A stretch of DNA of 64,000 nucleotides from the NCBI RefSeq assembly GCF_004000275.1, contig NZ_RCIP01000003.1, forward strand, positions 186,001 to 250,000, written 5' to 3'. Origin of the DNA: Saccharospirillum alexandrii (lineage in GTDB: Bacteria; Pseudomonadota; Gammaproteobacteria; Pseudomonadales; Natronospirillaceae). The notes beneath the pieces are model-generated. The model did not search any database. It was not told the origin of the DNA and saw only the letters and a list, made by a program, of their open reading frames with translations. Below, piece by piece: positions 62,499 to 64,000 of this stretch. The position numbers were made by a program, and so were the translations under genes. The first letter of the stretch is position 1. Each line of letters opens with the position of its first letter.

Positions 62499-64000
62499 TT
62501 ACCAGGTCTGCGTTGCTTTGAATTTTTCCAAAGCGTCCTTCAGCGAACCGGCAATCTCGTCGTTGTAGTTGCCGGTATCGTTGATCTGTTTCATCAGATC
62601 CGCGTGTTCGCTGTTCATGTAGGAGTGCAGTGCCGCTTCAAACCGACCGACTTCTTTGATTTCCAAAGCTTTCAGGTGGCCTTCGTTGGCGGCGTAAACT
62701 GAGACAGCCATTTCTGCAACCGTCAGCGGTGCATACTGGCCTTGCTTCATCAGCTCGGTAACGCGCTGACCATGCTCCAGCTGAGCCTTGGTCGCTTCGT
62801 CAAGATCCGACGCAAACTGGGAGAATGCCGCCAGTTCACGGTACTGTGCCAGAGCGGTACGAATACCACCGGCCAGCTTCTTGATGATCTTGGTCTGGGC
62901 CGAGCCACCCACACGCGATACCGAAATACCGGCGTTCATCGCAGGGCGAATACCCGCGTTGAACAGGTCAGTCTCCAGGAAGATCTGACCGTCGGTAATG
63001 GAGATCACGTTGGTGGGTACGAACGCAGATACGTCACCACCCTGGGTTTCAATGATGGGCAGTGCGGTCAGAGAACCCGTTTTGCCCTTCACTTCACCCT
63101 TGGTGAACTGCTCAACGTATTCAGCGTTCACGCGCGAGGCGCGTTCCAGCAAACGGGAGTGCAAATAGAAAACGTCACCCGGGAAGGCTTCACGGCCCGG
63201 CGGACGACGCAGCAGCAGAGAGATCTGACGGTATGCGACGGCCTGTTTGGACAGGTCATCGTAAATGATCAGAGCGTCTTCACCGCGGTCACGGAAGTAT
63301 TCACCCATGGTGCAACCAGCATACGGCGCCAGGAACTGCATGGACGCAGGTTCTGAGGCCGAGGCGGCAACAATGGTGGTGTATTCCATGGCACCGTGCT
63401 CTTCCAGCTTGCGCACCACGTTGGCGATGGTCGATTGCTTCTGACCGATCGCCACGTAGACGCACTTAATGCCGGAGTTTTTCTGAGCCATGATGGCATC
63501 GACGGCCAGCGCGGTCTTACCGGTCTGACGGTCACCAATGATCAGCTCACGCTGACCACGGCCAATCGGCACCATGGCGTCAACGGCTTTATAACCGGTC
63601 TGAACCGGCTGGTCGACCGACTGACGGGCAATAACGCCCGGCGCGACCTTTTCCAGCGGATCGGTCAGGGTGGTTTTCACCGGGCCCTTGCCGTCGATCG
63701 GGTTACCCAGGGCGTCGACGACGCGACCGAGCAATTCCGGACCAATGGGAACTTCCAGGATGCGACCGGTGCACTTACAGGTCTGGCCTTCGGCCAGATC
63801 CTTGTAGTCACCCAACACGATCGCACCAACAGAGTCTTGTTCCAGGTTCAGGGCCATACCGAACAGCCCGTTGTGGAACTCAATCATCTCACCAGACATG
63901 ACATCGGCCAGACCATGAATACGCACGATACCGTCGGATACGCTGACGATGGTGCCTTCGTTCTGGGCCTTGGAGCTGGTATCGAGTTTGCCGATACGCT
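62499..64000 (-). CDS. atpA: ATP synthase F1 alpha subunit, 5' end beyond window
   Basis: The frame encodes the alpha subunit from [22 protein letters not shown] to the C-terminus. It includes the P-loop [10 protein letters not shown], the SSQ-type nucleotide site region and the arginine-finger block [11 protein letters not shown]. About 13-15 N-terminal residues lie past the right edge. The apparent GTG start at 63926 is inside the conserved VRIHGL segment and is not the true start. Confidence 0.97.
   Translation of the reverse strand, partial: RIGKLDTSSKAQNEGTIVSVSDGIVRIHGLADVMSGEMIEFHNGLFGMALNLEQDSVGAIVLGDYKDLAEGQTCKCTGRILEVPIGPELLGRVVDALGNPIDGKGPVKTTLTDPLEKVAPGVIARQSVDQPVQTGYKAVDAMVPIGRGQRELIIGDRQTGKTALAVDAIMAQKNSGIKCVYVAIGQKQSTIANVVRKLEEHGAMEYTTIVAASASEPASMQFLAPYAGCTMGEYFRDRGEDALIIYDDLSKQAVAYRQISLLLRRPPGREAFPGDVFYLHSRLLERASRVNAEYVEQFTKGEVKGKTGSLTALPIIETQGGDVSAFVPTNVISITDGQIFLETDLFNAGIRPAMNAGISVSRVGGSAQTKIIKKLAGGIRTALAQYRELAAFSQFASDLDEATKAQLEHGQRVTELMKQGQYAPLTVAEMAVSVYAANEGHLKALEIKEVGRFEAALHSYMNSEHADLMKQINDTGNYNDEIAGSLKDALEKFKATQTW

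Noticed and set aside
63924-63926. GTG at the start of the visible alpha-subunit frame as the true atpA start
   Set aside because: Coding sequence typical of AtpA ([20 protein letters not shown]) continues in frame to the window edge, so the start is outside.

Overview
The window looks like chromosome of a marine or halotolerant gammaproteobacterium, possibly from the Oceanospirillales/Saccharospirillaceae. I judge this from moderately high GC, the atpCDGA order at the right end, TrpR/Fur-type operators and the mix of c-di-GMP, haem-uptake and protocatechuate genes. The species is inference. No tRNA, rRNA, CRISPR, prophage or insertion sequence was seen. Coding density is high, and most longer gaps hold palindromic repeat elements.

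Layout. 1-1714: the 3' end of msrB, then a MarR regulator divergent from an EamA transporter. 1781-12366: a haemophore haem-uptake (has) locus. A TonB receptor, a HasA-like haemophore, an extra beta-propeller-like surface protein and the type I secretion ATPase and adaptor lie on the minus strand. The ECF sigma factor and FecR-type regulator diverge from them. 12688-17022: a signalling operon. An ethylene-receptor-like histidine kinase is interrupted by an in-frame amber codon and is followed by a stand-alone receiver, a REC-GGDEF-EAL protein and a degenerate receiver. 17051-24053: a YjjG phosphatase, a siderophore-interacting reductase with a Fur box, and a QseBC-like two-component system divergent from a PepSY/DUF2271/flavoreductase operon. 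Together with the has locus this makes the first 24 kb rich in iron-related genes.

24106-32644: small-metabolism genes (HAD, hisC, GNAT, DUF1415), an autoregulated trpR-trpE-trpG unit with a clear trp operator, and gph, a second HAD phosphatase and rpe. 32748-37663: a DUF3530 protein, a GAF/HD-GYP protein, and an arsR-arsH-MFS arsenic operon. 38015-41607: a LysR regulator divergent from ligA-ligB-ligJ, part of the protocatechuate 4,5-cleavage pathway. 41757-45446: a membrane-lipid neighbourhood with a TVP38/DedA protein, a phosphoesterase-like/glycosyltransferase fusion and a phospholipid N-methyltransferase-like protein. 45609-58419: an aldo/keto reductase, a sulfite exporter, a SulP permease, rmuC, a pseudouridine synthase, a protein that looks like a circularly permuted ROK kinase, a CHASE-like/PAS/GGDEF/EAL protein, an FMN-binding protein, a sterol desaturase and a lysoplasmalogenase. 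58416-64000: an EamA transporter behind a 7-bp tandem repeat, then the ATP synthase genes atpC, atpD, atpG and atpA (atpA cut by the window edge).

Most unusual items: (1) five large palindromic elements (about 31.7, 33.6, 37.8, 40.4 and 59.5 kb) with perfect or near-perfect but non-homologous stems around a shared two-hairpin core; (2) the amber-interrupted bacterial ethylene-receptor-like kinase heading a c-di-GMP operon; (3) an apparent circular permutation of the ROK fold; (4) a HasA haemophore with an EF-hand-like loop and RTX-like tail, in an operon with an additional cell-surface protein; (5) a degenerate metallophosphatase fused through membrane segments to a GT4 glycosyltransferase.
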